DNA from: RDYJ01 sp034931405
GTDB lineage: Bacteria; Cyanobacteriota; Cyanobacteriia; Cyanobacteriales; Nostocaceae
Assembly (NCBI RefSeq): GCF_034931405.1
Contig: NZ_JAYGHA010000016.1
Coordinates: forward strand, 1-64,000
Direction of reading: 5' to 3'
Length of the DNA: 64,000 bases
A program made the position numbers and the translations under genes. Positions 43,117 through 52,524 of this stretch are shown piece after piece. How positions within the stretch are numbered: position 1 is the first letter of the stretch; each line of letters begins with the position of its first letter. The notes below the pieces were generated by a model that was not told where the DNA came from, did not search any database, and saw nothing but the letters and a program-made list of their open reading frames with translations.

Positions 43117-44526
43117 TCAAGACAGTGGTGATAAACCCATCACCTGACGATAATGAGGCTCAATTTGTGCAACAGTTAGCGATTTTACTTTTGTTTCCCA
43201 TTGACTGCGGTTAAATAATTCTTTTCGTAATTCATCAACATTAATAGTTGTAATTTTGCCATCAGCAATAATTTGTTTGCCATTTACCCAAGCACTATTA
43301 ACAACATTTACAGGACGACCTAAAACTAATAAACCAATGGGATCTGTACGAGGAAGTAAAGATAAATTAGTTAAATCATAAAGCACTAAATCCGCCTTTT
43401 TACCCACAGTTAAAGAACCCAATTGTTCATCTATATTCAATCCTTTTGCACCTCCTAAAGATGCCATTCCCACAGCTTGACGGGGTGTAATCCAGGATTG
43501 GTAATCAAAATCAGTCATATTATGTAAAATAGAACCAATTTTGATGGCTTCTAATAAATCTTGAGAATCATTACTAGAAGCACCATCACAACCAAAAGTT
43601 ACATTTACTCCCGCTTGACGATATTTTAAAATTGGGGCAATACCACTACCTAAACGAAGATTACTTAACGGGTTATGGACAACTGTAGATTTCGTTTCAG
43701 CCAGAATCTGAATATCAACATCAGTTAACCAAACGCAATGGGCTAAACTTGTGTTTTTACTCAAAAAACCAATCCTATTTAAATGTTCAACTCCACTACA
43801 ACCATATTTTTCTGCTGCTAATTTTTCCTGAGCTTTAGTTTCCAATAAATGAGAATGACGACAAAGATTGTAACGCTCGCTCAACTCAATACAACCCGTA
43901 AATAAAGCATCTGTACACAACTGGATTCCTGTTGGTGCAACTAAAATATTTATCCCTGCCTCTGGACGATGAAACTTAATTACAGCTTCTTCAATAATTG
44001 CTAAAGTTTCCGCAGTTGAACGAAAATAAGATTCATGATTTGGTAATAATTTACCTTCTGGCATCCCAGCAGTCAAAGATTCATCTTGAATTAAAGGGGC
44101 AATAAAAGCCCTAATTCCTATTTCTTGATAAGCGCGAACTGCGGTAGAAATAGTTTCTAATTCTTGACCCGGAATTAACACCAAATGATCTACTACACTC
44201 GTTCCCCCAGAAAGTAAAGTTTCCACCGCCGTACCCAAGGCGCTGAGATAAACCTGTTCTGTATCCAGAGGAGCGAAATCATACAAATGGGCTAACCACA
44301 ATTCTAAAGGTAAAGGTGGAATTATTCCCCGTTGCCACTTTTCCGAAGAATGGGTGTGGGCGTTAAAAAAACCAGGTAACAGCAGTTTATTTTCACCGTT
44401 AATTGCTGTACCAATCACATCTAAATTCTCACCAATAGTGGTGATAATACCATTAACAACCTGAACATCTAAAGTTGTATAACCGTCTGGAACAGCAAGT
44501 AAAGCTTTCTGAATAGTAAAGTTCAT
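43117..44526 (-). CDS. Amidohydrolase-superfamily deaminase/chlorohydrolase (TrzA/SAH-deaminase-like)
   Basis: 469 residues from MNFTIQKALLAVP. A metal-dependent TIM-barrel hydrolase: PGFFNAHTHSSEKWQRG with the HxH site, HSHLLET, SLAHCVWLT and the metal Asp in GCDGASSNDSQDLLE, then a composite C-terminal beta sandwich (GSLTVGKKADLVLYD). The family acts on purine, pyrimidine or triazine rings and on methylthioadenosine/adenosylhomocysteine; the substrate is not readable. Divergent from an isochorismatase-fold amidase and a cupin (82 bp between starts), which suggests a shared nitrogen-salvage role. Confidence 0.85.
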   Translation of the reverse strand: MNFTIQKALLAVPDGYTTLDVQVVNGIITTIGENLDVIGTAINGENKLLLPGFFNAHTHSSEKWQRGIIPPLPLELWLAHLYDFAPLDTEQVYLSALGTAVETLLSGGTSVVDHLVLIPGQELETISTAVRAYQEIGIRAFIAPLIQDESLTAGMPEGKLLPNHESYFRSTAETLAIIEEAVIKFHRPEAGINILVAPTGIQLCTDALFTGCIELSERYNLCRHSHLLETKAQEKLAAEKYGCSGVEHLNRIGFLSKNTSLAHCVWLTDVDIQILAETKSTVVHNPLSNLRLGSGIAPILKYRQAGVNVTFGCDGASSNDSQDLLEAIKIGSILHNMTDFDYQSWITPRQAVGMASLGGAKGLNIDEQLGSLTVGKKADLVLYDLTNLSLLPRTDPIGLLVLGRPVNVVNSAWVNGKQIIADGKITTINVDELRKELFNRSQWETKVKSLTVAQIEPHYRQVMGLSPLS

Positions 44527-44608
44527 GATTTTAACCTTGATTAAGTAATTGCACAATTAAGATCATTTCAAGTTACAAATTAGGCAATGATATTTGGTGT
44601 TAGCATTT

Positions 44609-45379
44609 ATGAACTTACCATTACGAACACTAGGATTTTACCCCAATACTTGGGGAGTAAATCAAACCTTTGCAGATATTACCCGTCTTCAGAAAACCCC
44701 ACAACCCGTTATCTTATCCACAGAAACCAAAACCTTGCGCCTAGATTTGGCAAAAACCGCCATTATCGTCATTGATATGCAAAACGACTTTTGTCATCCT
44801 GATGGTTGGTTATCGCATATCGGTGTAGATGTCAACCCTGCACGTCAACCCATTGCACCTTTACAAAAATTATTACCACAACTGCGGGCTGCGGATGTGT
44901 CGATAATTTGGCTAAATTGGGGAAATCGTCCTGACTTACTCAATATTAGTGCAGGTTTGCTTCATGTTTATAATCCCACAGGTGAAGGTGTAGGATTAGG
45001 TGATGCCCTACCTAGCAACGGTGCAAAAGTTCTCATGAAGGATAGTTGGGCAGCTGCGGTAGTAGATGAACTACCACAACTTCCGACAGATATACGTGTT
45101 GATAAATATCGCATGAGTGGGTTTTGGGATACACCCTTAGATAGTATTCTTAAAAACCTGGGAATAACGACAATATTATTTACAGGTGTTAACGCTGATC
45201 AATGTGTTTTCACAACTTTATGTGATGCTAACTTTTTAGGATATGACTGTATTTTAGTACAAGATTGTACAGCCACAACTTCACCTGAATATTGTTGGCA
45301 AGCAACTTTGTACAACGTTAAACAATGCTTTGGTTTTGTCACAGATTCCTCGGCAATTGTAACAGCATTAAATAATTAA
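44609..45379 (+). CDS. Isochorismatase-fold cysteine hydrolase (amidase)
   Basis: 256 residues from MNLPLRTLGFY. The Asp-Lys-Cys triad is visible: IIVIDMQNDFCHPDGW (Asp), VLMKDSWAA or VDKYRMSG (Lys) and FTGVNADQCVFTTLCDAN (Cys). The family includes ureidoacrylate, biuret and other amide hydrolases. The ATG at 44609 is preferred to 44594. The gene is divergent from the amidohydrolase and 66 bp upstream of the cupin, so the three probably work on one compound. Confidence 0.87.
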   Translation: MNLPLRTLGFYPNTWGVNQTFADITRLQKTPQPVILSTETKTLRLDLAKTAIIVIDMQNDFCHPDGWLSHIGVDVNPARQPIAPLQKLLPQLRAADVSIIWLNWGNRPDLLNISAGLLHVYNPTGEGVGLGDALPSNGAKVLMKDSWAAAVVDELPQLPTDIRVDKYRMSGFWDTPLDSILKNLGITTILFTGVNADQCVFTTLCDANFLGYDCILVQDCTATTSPEYCWQATLYNVKQCFGFVTDSSAIVTALNN

Positions 45380-45407
45380 TTTAGGAGTCAAGAATTTTTT
45401 AATTTCT

Positions 45408-45443
45408 ACCCAATCCCCAATTCCCAATCCCTAATCCCTAAAT
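45408..45443 (+). repeat. STRR array (cccaatc type)
   Basis: Imperfect heptamers ccaatcc / caattcc / ctaatcc in the gap just before the cupin start. Confidence 0.8.
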
Positions 45444-45445
45444 AT

Positions 45446-45901
45446 ATGGTTACTACTCGTTGTGTAATTCCAGTTATCAAATCTCCCCAAGATTATCAAG
45501 TATACCGTATTAGTCCCCATGACACTAATCGGTTAGCAATTATCTTTGATTCAACCTCTGCTAATACTTCCTTAACTTGTTGTGTAGAAATATTTGATAT
45601 CGGTGGACAAACTCCACCAAATCGCCATCAATGGGCAGTAGAAATGTTTTTTATTCTCAAAGGAGAAGGAGTTGCAATTTGTGATGGTAAAAAAGTAAAC
45701 ATCAGAACTGGAGATAGTTTATTAGTGCCACCAACAGGCACACATTTGATTAGAAATACAGGTAATTCTCGTCTTTACGCACTCACAATTATGGTTCCAA
45801 ATGAAGACTTTTCTGAACTAATTCGGAGTGGAACACCCGTAGAATTAGATGCCGAAGATATGACAATTTTAGGAAGATTAGATTCCTTGAAAATCATGTA
45901 A
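45446..45901 (+). CDS. Cupin-domain protein
   Basis: 151 residues, one cupin barrel: TPPNRHQWAVEMFFILKGEG (His and Glu metal ligands), ICDGKKVNIRTGDSLLVPPT and GTHLIRNTGNSRLYALTIM (second motif His). Probably binds a metal; enzyme or sensor role unknown. It follows the cysteine hydrolase on the same strand by 66 bp, the gap holding heptamer repeats. Confidence 0.85.
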   Translation: MVTTRCVIPVIKSPQDYQVYRISPHDTNRLAIIFDSTSANTSLTCCVEIFDIGGQTPPNRHQWAVEMFFILKGEGVAICDGKKVNIRTGDSLLVPPTGTHLIRNTGNSRLYALTIMVPNEDFSELIRSGTPVELDAEDMTILGRLDSLKIM

Positions 45902-46073
45902 AAATAGCTTTAAGAACCCTCACTAAATCTCTCCAAATAACACAGATAAGTTATATTTTCTTCTTTTCTCTGCGTTCTCTGCGCCTCTGCGGTATGCCTT
46001 ACGGCACGCTACGCGAACGTTTTTCATTAAATAAACCGTATGACGAAGTAAAAGAGGTAGTGAAAAAAAATAG

Positions 46074-46100
46074 CCCCCCTTAAAAAGGGGGTTGGGAGGA
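46074..46100. repeat. Dispersed hairpin agcccccctt aaaaaggggg
   Basis: cccccctt / aaaggggg inverted repeat with ttgggaggatc, a dispersed cyanobacterial repeat type, at the 3' end of the SDR gene. It could act as a terminator on the minus strand, but no T-run is visible. Confidence 0.6.
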
Positions 46101-46101
46101 T

Positions 46102-46923
46102 CTAAATCAATTGATCAAAAAGCTGTTGCCAATCAATTACAGATGGACTTATACCTTGATTAACCAACTCAAAAACCTGATTATTACAACTTGGATAAAA
46201 CAAACTTTCCACACAAGCAGCAGCCACATCAATGCGACTAGCATCACCTGAAAGAGTATCACCTTTGCCTAATACTACATTTAACTTACCTTCTGTTGTT
46301 GCCTTGAGTATAGTGTTAAGATCATAAGAAGTAAATGGTCCATCAATCAAGCGTCCAGGGCGAATAATTGTGTAAGGAATTCCTGAATTAATAATTGCTT
46401 CTTCTCCCTGCTGTTTAGCATCTAGCACACCAAAACGGTTGAGAATACTAAAAGGAAATTGATTTTTTCTGAGAATACCGCAGGAAGAAACAAAAACGAA
46501 TCTGTTTAAATTTTTAGGTGCTGTTGCAACCAGGTTTTTAATAGCTTGGGAATCAACTTTAAAAGGTGTATTTTTAGCTTTATTTTCAATTGATTGAGGG
46601 TCAAATAAAGCCAGTCCCAATTCAATTATATTCAGAGGTGGATCAAATTCCCATCTAGCAGAAGGAAAAGCCGTAGTTCCTGTACAGCATATAATAGAGA
46701 TGATATTTGACATTGCTGCGGGGAGGGTATTTGGTTCGCGGATGTCACCAACAACAATTTCTACCTTGTGGTTAAACATTTTTTCAGCTTTTGCTGCATC
46801 TCGTGTCAGGATGCGAACTGACAAACCCTTTTTTAAAAGTTTGCTAACTACAAGCTGTCCCACACCACCAGTTGCACCAACCACGAGGACAAAATCTGCA
46901 CTGGAATTTTCTATGTTAGTCAT
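46102..46923 (-). CDS. NAD(P)-binding atypical SDR
   Basis: 273 residues with a Rossmann fold: VLVVGATGGVGQLVVSKLLK (GxxGxxG), VEIVVGDIREP, RFVFVSSCGIL and GIPYTIIRPGRLIDGPF. This is the atypical SDR/NmrA-like group, many of which bind but do not turn over NADP. The catalytic YxxxK is not evident. Substrate unknown; no neighbours suggest a pathway. Confidence 0.82.
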   Translation of the reverse strand: MTNIENSSADFVLVVGATGGVGQLVVSKLLKKGLSVRILTRDAAKAEKMFNHKVEIVVGDIREPNTLPAAMSNIISIICCTGTTAFPSARWEFDPPLNIIELGLALFDPQSIENKAKNTPFKVDSQAIKNLVATAPKNLNRFVFVSSCGILRKNQFPFSILNRFGVLDAKQQGEEAIINSGIPYTIIRPGRLIDGPFTSYDLNTILKATTEGKLNVVLGKGDTLSGDASRIDVAAACVESLFYPSCNNQVFELVNQGISPSVIDWQQLFDQLI

Positions 46924-46984
46924 AATTTTTCAATATGAGTAATTTCATAAATCAAATAACAATCCTATATAATTTTATATGAAT

Positions 46985-47434
46985 TTAAACATCCATCACA
47001 ATTTGAGTTTTACCTTTATGTCCATGAATTAATTCAATTTGTTCCCATCCTCCAATATACCAAGCAGTTGAAGCCGCATCAGTCAACCATTGCATCACAG
47101 CAAGACCACCAAAACTTTGAAAATAACATCCTTCTGCAACTATGCCAGTTCCACTAATACCTGTGACATCTTTGTTTCTAACTAACTTAAAAGTGTTGAG
47201 ATAATATCCATGTAGTGAATGATTACCAAATATTAATTGTCTACCCCTTTTTTCTTGCAACTGTTGAAAAGATTTTAAAGACGGAAAAATAGCATGACTA
47301 GAATTTGGCAAACATCTCACAATTGCTAATTGTCCATCTGGCAAAATCAAGCCTCCAGCTATGATCTGCTGTGATGGGTGTTTTTCAGGTTCAATTAACC
47401 AAAATGTTGGAGATTTGGGTTCTATAACTGACAC
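46985..47434 (-). CDS. Conserved-looking protein of unknown function
   Basis: 149 residues from a GTG (SVIEPKSPTFWLIEPEKHPS); no ATG lies close. Globular and soluble, no signal peptide or membrane helix, several Trp and Gly (GGLAVMQWLTDAASTAWYIG, WEQIELIHGHKGKTQIVMD). No family recognised. It is on the same strand as the SDR gene, 61 bp upstream of it, so the two may be cotranscribed. Confidence 0.6.
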   Translation of the reverse strand: MSVIEPKSPTFWLIEPEKHPSQQIIAGGLILPDGQLAIVRCLPNSSHAIFPSLKSFQQLQEKRGRQLIFGNHSLHGYYLNTFKLVRNKDVTGISGTGIVAEGCYFQSFGGLAVMQWLTDAASTAWYIGGWEQIELIHGHKGKTQIVMDV

Positions 47435-47708
47435 TCTTTTATTGCCAATATGGCTTTTTAACTTGGTTAGTTTTGACTAATATGGTTAGGTAATATCTGG
47501 AAAGCTTTGCTTGAATTACCAGATAATTATCCTTTAATTTGGCATTAATTGACATTAATTAGGACAAACGATCAAACTTCGTTAAATATTATACGGAATA
47601 AACAGTTAACTAGGTGAAAGATATAACTAAGGAAAGGAATAGATTTAGTCCTTAGTAATTACAATCTAGAAGCTAACCAAAGGTTAATTTACCATAATAT
47701 AGACTCCC

Positions 47709-48128
47709 ATGAGAAGAAAACCCAACAAAATCTGCAAACAATCAGGAGTGATTCCATATCGTCTCAGAGATGGAAAAGTAGAAGTTTTATTGATTACCAC
47801 TCGTAAACGTCAAAGCTGGGTAATTCCCAAAGGGGGAGTTTGTAAAGGGATGAGTCCACCTGATTCAGCAGCAAAAGAAGCCTGGGAAGAAGCAGGAGTT
47901 GTTGGCCAGGTGAATACCGAAAAAATAGGTGCTTATAAATATCGTAAACGAGGTAATACTTATCGAGTGCATTTATTTTTGTTGCCAGTGGAGAAAGTGT
48001 TAGAAGACTGGCCAGAAGCAACCCAAAGAGAAAGAATATGGTTAGATATTAATCATGCTGCCATGCTTGTAAAGGAAAATTCCCTCAAAAGAATTTTGGA
48101 GACTTCAAAAAACCAAGTAAAAATTTAA
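47709..48128 (+). CDS. Nudix hydrolase
   Basis: 139 residues: QSGVIPYRLRDGKVEVLLIT, WVIPKGGVCKGMSPPDSAAKE, then AWEEAGVVGQV. The Nudix box is clear at its REUxEExGU end (KEAWEEAGV), but the first Glu of GX5E is Met here. The layout IPKGG...WEEAGV is that of diphosphoinositol-polyphosphate/diadenosine-polyphosphate type Nudix enzymes. Substrate unknown. Confidence 0.87.
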   Translation: MRRKPNKICKQSGVIPYRLRDGKVEVLLITTRKRQSWVIPKGGVCKGMSPPDSAAKEAWEEAGVVGQVNTEKIGAYKYRKRGNTYRVHLFLLPVEKVLEDWPEATQRERIWLDINHAAMLVKENSLKRILETSKNQVKI

Positions 48129-48244
48129 GTTAAGAATTTAGGAGTCAGCATCATACTTACTAAGTAATAATTACCCCAAATTTAAAAACTTAAATATTCA
48201 GATTTTAAACTTGTTAATAAACTCAGATATCTATTTTCTGGGAT

Positions 48245-48274
48245 GATAGAGACGTTTTTAGAAACGTCTCTATC
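48245..48274. terminator. Hairpin between convergent genes
   Basis: gatagagacgttt / aaacgtctctatc with a 4-base loop, 116 bp after the Nudix stop and 9 bp from the stop of the large minus-strand gene. No strong T-run on either side, so it may be a dispersed repeat or a weak bidirectional terminator. Confidence 0.5.
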
Positions 48275-48282
48275 AGAGATTT

Positions 48283-51200
48283 CTAAGCTATGTTTTGCAA
48301 GTTAACTTTGACAACAATATCGTTGTAATCAAAATCTCCACCACCTCTTAAATCTTCAAAGCCAAAGGTGTTATCTCCCAAAAGTCGCACGTGATCTACA
48401 CGATCAGAATTAGCGCCTAAATAAGTGAAATAAACTGCTGGATCATTATTGGGATTACTATCAATAACAGCATCGGGTCTACCATTGACAATTAAAAATG
48501 GTACATAGATAGCACCACCTTCCAAAGTGCCGCTGACAGTTGCTGTTTGTCCATTACCAACACTCAAACCAAAATTGCTTAAATGCTGATTCACCGCAGC
48601 TTGAGTATAACCAGCTTCTCCAGGAAGAATATCAGCAGTACCATCACCGTCAATATCAATCCCACCATTTTCATTAGCCACTTTATAGAAGCCGACATAG
48701 TTATCAAATGCTGCTTCTCGGTAGACTGTAAACTCAGCGTTTACCAAACCATTTACATTGCGTAAATCAAGGCTTTCTCCCTCTGGATTACCTTGTAGAT
48801 TTGTACCCAGAATTAAGGGATTATCCGTTGCTTTAATATCGATATCTAAATTCTCCCAAGCAACAGAGAAATTATCATCACTTAACTTAGTAATATTGAG
48901 ACTTGATAAGCTAGGGAAAATGACATTTGTAAGAGGAGTAAACCCAGCTTGTACAGAATCAGTTGTTCCATTCTGCACTATATAAAATCTCAATTGATCA
49001 TTAGCATTAAATTCTAATAACTTCTTGAAGTTGCTGGCATCAAACTGGTTAGGAATGTTAGCAATAGCAGAGAAAATTACCTTACTTCTTGCCAATGCTG
49101 CCTGAGTATATCCATCCTCCCCAGGGGCAATACCATTAACTCTACCATCTGCATCATCAACAGTAAATACTGCTAATTCCTTGACAGAATTAGAATTATT
49201 GCCTCTCAGGTTGACTTCAAATGTGACTTTGCTTTGATCGCTAATGATTTGAATGACATCATCACCAATCTTGACTAGCTGATTTTGGGTATTTCCTCCA
49301 GTTGTAGGTTCTTCTGTTTCATCAATGTCATTAACATTAATAGTCAACTGTTTAACAAAAGAAAGTCCACCTGCATCCGTTGTTTTGACACCAATGTTGT
49401 AACTTGATTTGGTTTCAAAATCTGGAGATTCCTTAATTTTTAGTTGATTACCATCAATGATAAAAGCATTATTATCATCATTGTTTGTAGAATCATCTAA
49501 ACTATAAATGAAAGTATCACCTGAATCTGAATCAGTAGTGCTAAATGTGCCAACTATAGTTTCATCTGCAACATTTTCATCAACAGTAATGGCACTTAAT
49601 ACTAAATCCGTAGGTGCTGTATTTGAGCCTGTGTTACCTCCTGTTTCATCAATGTCATTAACATTAATAGTCAACTGTTTAACAAAAGAAAGTCCACCTG
49701 CATCTGTTGTTTTGACACCAATGTTGTAAATTGATTTGGTTTCAAAGTCTGGAGATTGCTTAATTTTCAGAGTATCACCAGCAATAATGAAAGCATCATT
49801 ATCAGGATAGTTTTCATCATCAACTAAACTATAAGTAAAAGTATCACCTGAATCTGAATCAGTAGTGCTAAATATGCCAATTATAGTTTCGGCGGCAACA
49901 TTTTCATCAACATTAATGGCACTTAACACTAAATCCGTAGGTGCTGCATTTGAGCCTGTGTTACCTCCTGTTTCATCAATGTCATTAACATTGATAGTCA
50001 ATTCTTTCTGATATGAGAGTCCACCTTGATCTGTGGTTTTGACTCGAAGCAGATAACTTGACTTGGTTTCAAAATCTGGAGATTGCTTAATTTTCAGAGT
50101 ATCACCATCAATAATGAAGGCATCATTATCAGCAGCACCAGCCACTAGGGTGTAGGTGAAATTCTGAACTTTTACGTTGGGGTCAACGGTGGTAAATTTG
50201 CCAATTACTGTTTCGGCGGCAACATTCTCATCAACATTGTCGGTACTCAGTAACACATCTGTGGGGGCGCTGTTGATGCCAAAAATCACGTAGCCTTCCC
50301 CAGTTGCAGAGTCGGCAAAAGGGGCGCTGAGAATTAGGTCACTGATCCCGTCACCATTTACGTCTCCTCCACCGCTGACTGAGTGACCTAAGTTATCCCC
50401 TTCAGATTTGCCGTTAATAACAAAACCGTTGGTGCCATCAATATCGGCAAGGTTGATCAAAGGAGTAAAGTTGCTCTTGCCAAATATGACGTAGTTCTGT
50501 CCAGAATACTCACCATTGGGATCTGCATTTTTGGCGCTAACCAGGATGTCGTCAATACCATCGCCGCTGACATCTCCCACTCCCTTAACAGCCCAACCTG
50601 AGTTGTTCAACTCTCCAATGCCGTTGATAGCAAAGCCGTTATTACCATTCAAGGTAGATAGATCAAATATGGGATCAAAGTTACCATCTTTACCAAAGAC
50701 TACATAACTGATTCCAGCAGCATAAACGCCATTAGGACTGGCAAAGTGTGCGCCAACAATTATGTCATCAATACCGTCATTATTAACGTCTCCAGCACTG
50801 CTAACGGAGAAACCTAATTGATCATCATCTTGACCATTGATGATAAAGCCGTTGCTGCCGTCAAGATTGGATAGATCAAGATTTGATGAGAATTCTTCCT
50901 CACTGCCAAATACTATATATGCCCGTCCGGAACCGCTACCATTGGGATCGGCAAAATGTGCGCCAATAATTATGTCATCAATACCATCATTGTTAATGTC
51001 TCCGGCGCTGCTGACGGCAAAGCCTAAGTAGTCGTCCGCAGTCAGACCGTTGATGACAAAGCCTTTGCTACCATTGAGACTGGTGAGGTCGAAGTCAGAA
51101 TTAAAGTCTTGCTGACCAAATATTATGTAAGCTTTTCCTGGCAGACCATTGGGATCTGTATAGGCATTGGAAGCGGCGATAATTAGATCATCAAAGCCGT

Positions 51201-51756
51201 CTTTGTTAATATCTCCTGCATTACTGACTGTATAGCCTAATTGGTCTTCGGCAATCGCTCCGTTGATAATAAAGCCGTTGTTACCATTCAGGTTGGAGAG
51301 GTTGATGGTGGGGGTGGAACTGAAACTGCTTTTGCCAAATACTATGTATGCTTTGCCAGCATTCTTTGCCTTTACATCAATCAAGGGTGCGCCAATTATT
51401 AGGTCGTCGATACCGTCACCGTTAATGTCTCCTGCTGCACTGACAGAACGGCCTGATGCCTCACCTTCTGTACTACCGATGAGAGTAAAGCCGTTGATGC
51501 CATTTAGGGTAGAAATATCTATGGTGGCTGGAAAGCCGTTGTTAGTACCAAATACTACATAGCTGCTTCCTGCATTACTTTGACCATTGGGATCAGCTAG
51601 ATAAGCGCCAATAATTATGTCATTGATGCCGTCACCGTTAACGTCTCCAGCGTTGCTAATTGAGTAGCCTAAGTGATCGTCATTATTATTGCCATTGATG
51701 ATAGTAAAGCCGTTTGTACCATTAAGTGTGGAGAGGTTAAAAACTGTTTCAGTCAT
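48283..51756 (-). CDS. FG-GAP propeller / cadherin-like / DUF4114 surface protein
   Basis: 1157 residues without an N-terminal signal peptide. Residues 1-495 hold seven FG-GAP units (each LNG.NGF.I.G, LG.SVS.AGDVNGDGI.D.I.GA), enough for one seven-bladed integrin-type propeller with DxDxDG calcium loops. Then come three cadherin-like domains (about 496-830; AAPTDLVLSAINVDENVAAE, FETKS...V.TTDAGGLSF). The C-terminus carries DUF4114 (EDLRGGGDFDYNDIVVKV). This is a calcium-dependent extracellular or adhesion protein, probably exported by type I secretion. The cadherin units are repeated in DNA at exactly 327 bp. Confidence 0.87.
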   Translation of the reverse strand: MTETVFNLSTLNGTNGFTIINGNNNDDHLGYSISNAGDVNGDGINDIIIGAYLADPNGQSNAGSSYVVFGTNNGFPATIDISTLNGINGFTLIGSTEGEASGRSVSAAGDINGDGIDDLIIGAPLIDVKAKNAGKAYIVFGKSSFSSTPTINLSNLNGNNGFIINGAIAEDQLGYTVSNAGDINKDGFDDLIIAASNAYTDPNGLPGKAYIIFGQQDFNSDFDLTSLNGSKGFVINGLTADDYLGFAVSSAGDINNDGIDDIIIGAHFADPNGSGSGRAYIVFGSEEEFSSNLDLSNLDGSNGFIINGQDDDQLGFSVSSAGDVNNDGIDDIIVGAHFASPNGVYAAGISYVVFGKDGNFDPIFDLSTLNGNNGFAINGIGELNNSGWAVKGVGDVSGDGIDDILVSAKNADPNGEYSGQNYVIFGKSNFTPLINLADIDGTNGFVINGKSEGDNLGHSVSGGGDVNGDGISDLILSAPFADSATGEGYVIFGINSAPTDVLLSTDNVDENVAAETVIGKFTTVDPNVKVQNFTYTLVAGAADNDAFIIDGDTLKIKQSPDFETKSSYLLRVKTTDQGGLSYQKELTINVNDIDETGGNTGSNAAPTDLVLSAINVDENVAAETIIGIFSTTDSDSGDTFTYSLVDDENYPDNDAFIIAGDTLKIKQSPDFETKSIYNIGVKTTDAGGLSFVKQLTINVNDIDETGGNTGSNTAPTDLVLSAITVDENVADETIVGTFSTTDSDSGDTFIYSLDDSTNNDDNNAFIIDGNQLKIKESPDFETKSSYNIGVKTTDAGGLSFVKQLTINVNDIDETEEPTTGGNTQNQLVKIGDDVIQIISDQSKVTFEVNLRGNNSNSVKELAVFTVDDADGRVNGIAPGEDGYTQAALARSKVIFSAIANIPNQFDASNFKKLLEFNANDQLRFYIVQNGTTDSVQAGFTPLTNVIFPSLSSLNITKLSDDNFSVAWENLDIDIKATDNPLILGTNLQGNPEGESLDLRNVNGLVNAEFTVYREAAFDNYVGFYKVANENGGIDIDGDGTADILPGEAGYTQAAVNQHLSNFGLSVGNGQTATVSGTLEGGAIYVPFLIVNGRPDAVIDSNPNNDPAVYFTYLGANSDRVDHVRLLGDNTFGFEDLRGGGDFDYNDIVVKVNLQNIA
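49319..50272 (-). repeat. 327-bp tandem coding repeats (cadherin-like units)
   Basis: tcatcaatgtcattaaca recurs at 49319, 49646 and 49973, a period of 327 bp (109 codons). The first two units are almost identical; the third is more diverged. Confidence 0.9.
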
Positions 51757-52524
51757 AATTCTGTACTATTGTTGATTCTGCCAATGTTTGATAATTGCCA
51801 CTACTGCGATGTCATCTACTCATCTGCTTTGGTAGGGCTTTAGTCCCGCAAGTTTGACATTTTTGCTGTTAATCTGCGTTGCAAAGTTACTCTGTGCTGT
51901 TAACAATCAGAGTTCATATAAATTGCAGTCGAGGGAATGAATTTACCACGCTGTTAATTTGCATAACAAAGTTGCTCTGTGCCTCGAGCAAGCAGAGTTG
52001 AGAAAAATTTCCGTGGCGGTATGAAAAATCGAGGTTAAACTCTATCAAATTACAACCTAGATTCTATTCCGTTACCCTAACCGAAACTGCATACTAATAA
52101 AATCCATGTCTATTCAGACTTGGGGTTTTGTCGATGACACCTGAACGAACTTAACAAAACGAACTTACCAAGATGCTGAAGTTTTCACTGATTTTTAGGG
52201 GTTTAATTTTTGATTAATTAAGAAGGTTCTTATTAAACACCCGCAATAATTATAGACTATCTCCTGTGCTATTAATTGTCAAGTCTCCATCCAGTTTAGC
52301 CAAGGAATACATAAAACGCTGAGTTGAGTTTTTCTGAGTAGGGTTGTTGATTCCCTCAAATAGCAGCATCTGATCAAGCTAATGGGCAAATAATTATGAT
52401 TAATTTTGACATTTTATTGCTTTTAAAGATGATGTGCTAGTAGAAAAACTAGCACAAAGATATATGTATAACTGGGAACTTGTAAACATGATATAGGTAA
52501 GAGTTTTACTAGAGACAAATAACT
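51757..52524. other. Intergenic region with a diverged direct repeat
   Basis: About 768 bp. ctgttaat.tgc...caaagtt.ctctgtgc occurs at 51866 and again at 51951 (85 bp apart), each followed by a cagagtt. The rest, likely with the promoter of the large surface protein, shows nothing I can name. Confidence 0.5.

Noticed and set aside
44527..44608. NtcA box (GTA-N8-TAC) between the divergent amidohydrolase and amidase genes
   Set aside because: The GTA at 44546 (gtaattgcac) lacks a TAC at the right distance.
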